From Sympetrum striolatum (Eukaryota; Arthropoda; Insecta; Odonata; Libellulidae), in assembly GCA_947579665.1 (NCBI GenBank), contig OX388349.1, positions 71,924,841-71,988,840 on the forward strand: 64,000 nt of DNA, in the 5' to 3' direction. A model generated the notes under the pieces. That model worked only from the letters and a program-made list of their open reading frames with translations, was not told where the DNA came from and searched no databases. Position numbers and translations under genes: made by a program. How positions within the stretch are numbered: position 1 is the first letter of the stretch; the number at the start of each line of letters is the position of its first letter. Shown here one piece after another: positions 63,429 through 64,000 of this stretch.

Positions 63429-63573
63429 CAGAACAGCGGTAACCCAAGAATAACGTCAAGGAAAACATGCCCAATACCCATATCTTCACTTATTCGGCGG
63501 AAGGAGAAACGAAGTAAGCTCCTATATTTCTTAGATTATTTAGCGGTATGACTCGTCAAGCAGTACAGATATA

Positions 63574-64000
63574 CAGTAGTACCTCTTACTACGAGTGTTC
63601 CTTAGTACGAGTGTTCCATACTACGAGCTGGCACTCGGCCGGAATATTGACTCTTAAGACGAGCGAAATTTCTTACTACGAGCGTGCGGGTATAATCGTA
63701 TCCTGCTTGTTGGCACTGTCTAATAAGTTCGCGGACGAGCTACCAGGGCTACCAAGGACCCGACGGTAAGCTCGAAACAAAATCCCTTTTATAAGTTGCT
63801 TTCGTTGGTCACTTTGGTAAACGAGCCAAAGCAAAGCGGGATGTGGAGTTCAATGCCGATAAGACCAAATCAAAATTCTTCTTGGATCATCCTGCCGTCG
63901 CTCACTCAGTTCGCGTTTTGAAATCGTAGGAGAAACATTTCTGAATTGTGTTCTGGCGAATATTTTTTTTTTTTGCATTTTTTCTGTAACTTCTACATTA
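63574..64000 (+). mobile_element. Left part of a pogo/Tigger-like element, running off the window
   Basis: CAGTAGTACCTCTTACTACG follows TA (63,572-63,573), with repeated TACGAGTGTTCC/TACGAG motifs inside. The right end is beyond the window. No transposase frame is recognisable in the visible 427 bp. Confidence 0.5.

Overview
This is a eukaryotic nuclear window: AT-rich, with GT-AG introns, sparse genes and many transposable elements. The protein families fit an arthropod, most likely an insect. That assignment is inferred from gene content and repeat types, and no species can be named.

Layout. 1-3.9 kb is repeats: a 60-bp satellite and copies of a modular repeat whose modules carry tRNA T-arm/B-box-like motifs. 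3,939-11,531 is one 7.6-kb composite hAT element with a perfect 8-bp target duplication. It holds a decayed LINE, inverted arrays of a 16-bp repeat and the C-terminal exons of a hAT transposase. It sits just upstream of the SDA1 homologue (SDAD1, + strand, 11,652-19,771, 17 exons, 745 aa). About 5.5 kb without a recognisable gene follows. PDPR, the pyruvate dehydrogenase phosphatase regulatory subunit, then runs on the minus strand (43,970-25,254, 19 exons, 940 aa). Its introns hold a hAT element, a Helitron, two MITEs and a modular repeat. Next come a Maf-type nucleotide pyrophosphatase gene (minus, 50,600-47,341, 4 exons, 209 aa), a mariner relic split by a pogo-like MITE, a decayed and an intact copy of an unrecognised secreted-protein gene (52,851 and 54,747, both +), and a tandem dimer of the modular repeat (57.5-59.8 kb). 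Last are a Helitron 3' end, a 1.1-kb hAT element, and an intronless GT11 fucosyltransferase gene (minus, 63,428-62,256) whose stop codon lies inside the hAT target duplication. The window ends in the left part of another pogo-like element.

The four recognised host genes work in unrelated processes: 60S ribosome biogenesis, mitochondrial pyruvate dehydrogenase control, nucleotide-pool sanitation and glycan fucosylation. Nothing suggests an operon or functional cluster. Splice models were built by hand from consensus sites, reading-frame continuity and recalled family alignments. All three spliced genes close without internal stops and total a multiple of three. The best candidate for something undescribed is the modular repeat: about 1.1-1.2 kb, terminal inverted repeats, a conserved hairpin and a T-arm-like motif every 150-175 bp.
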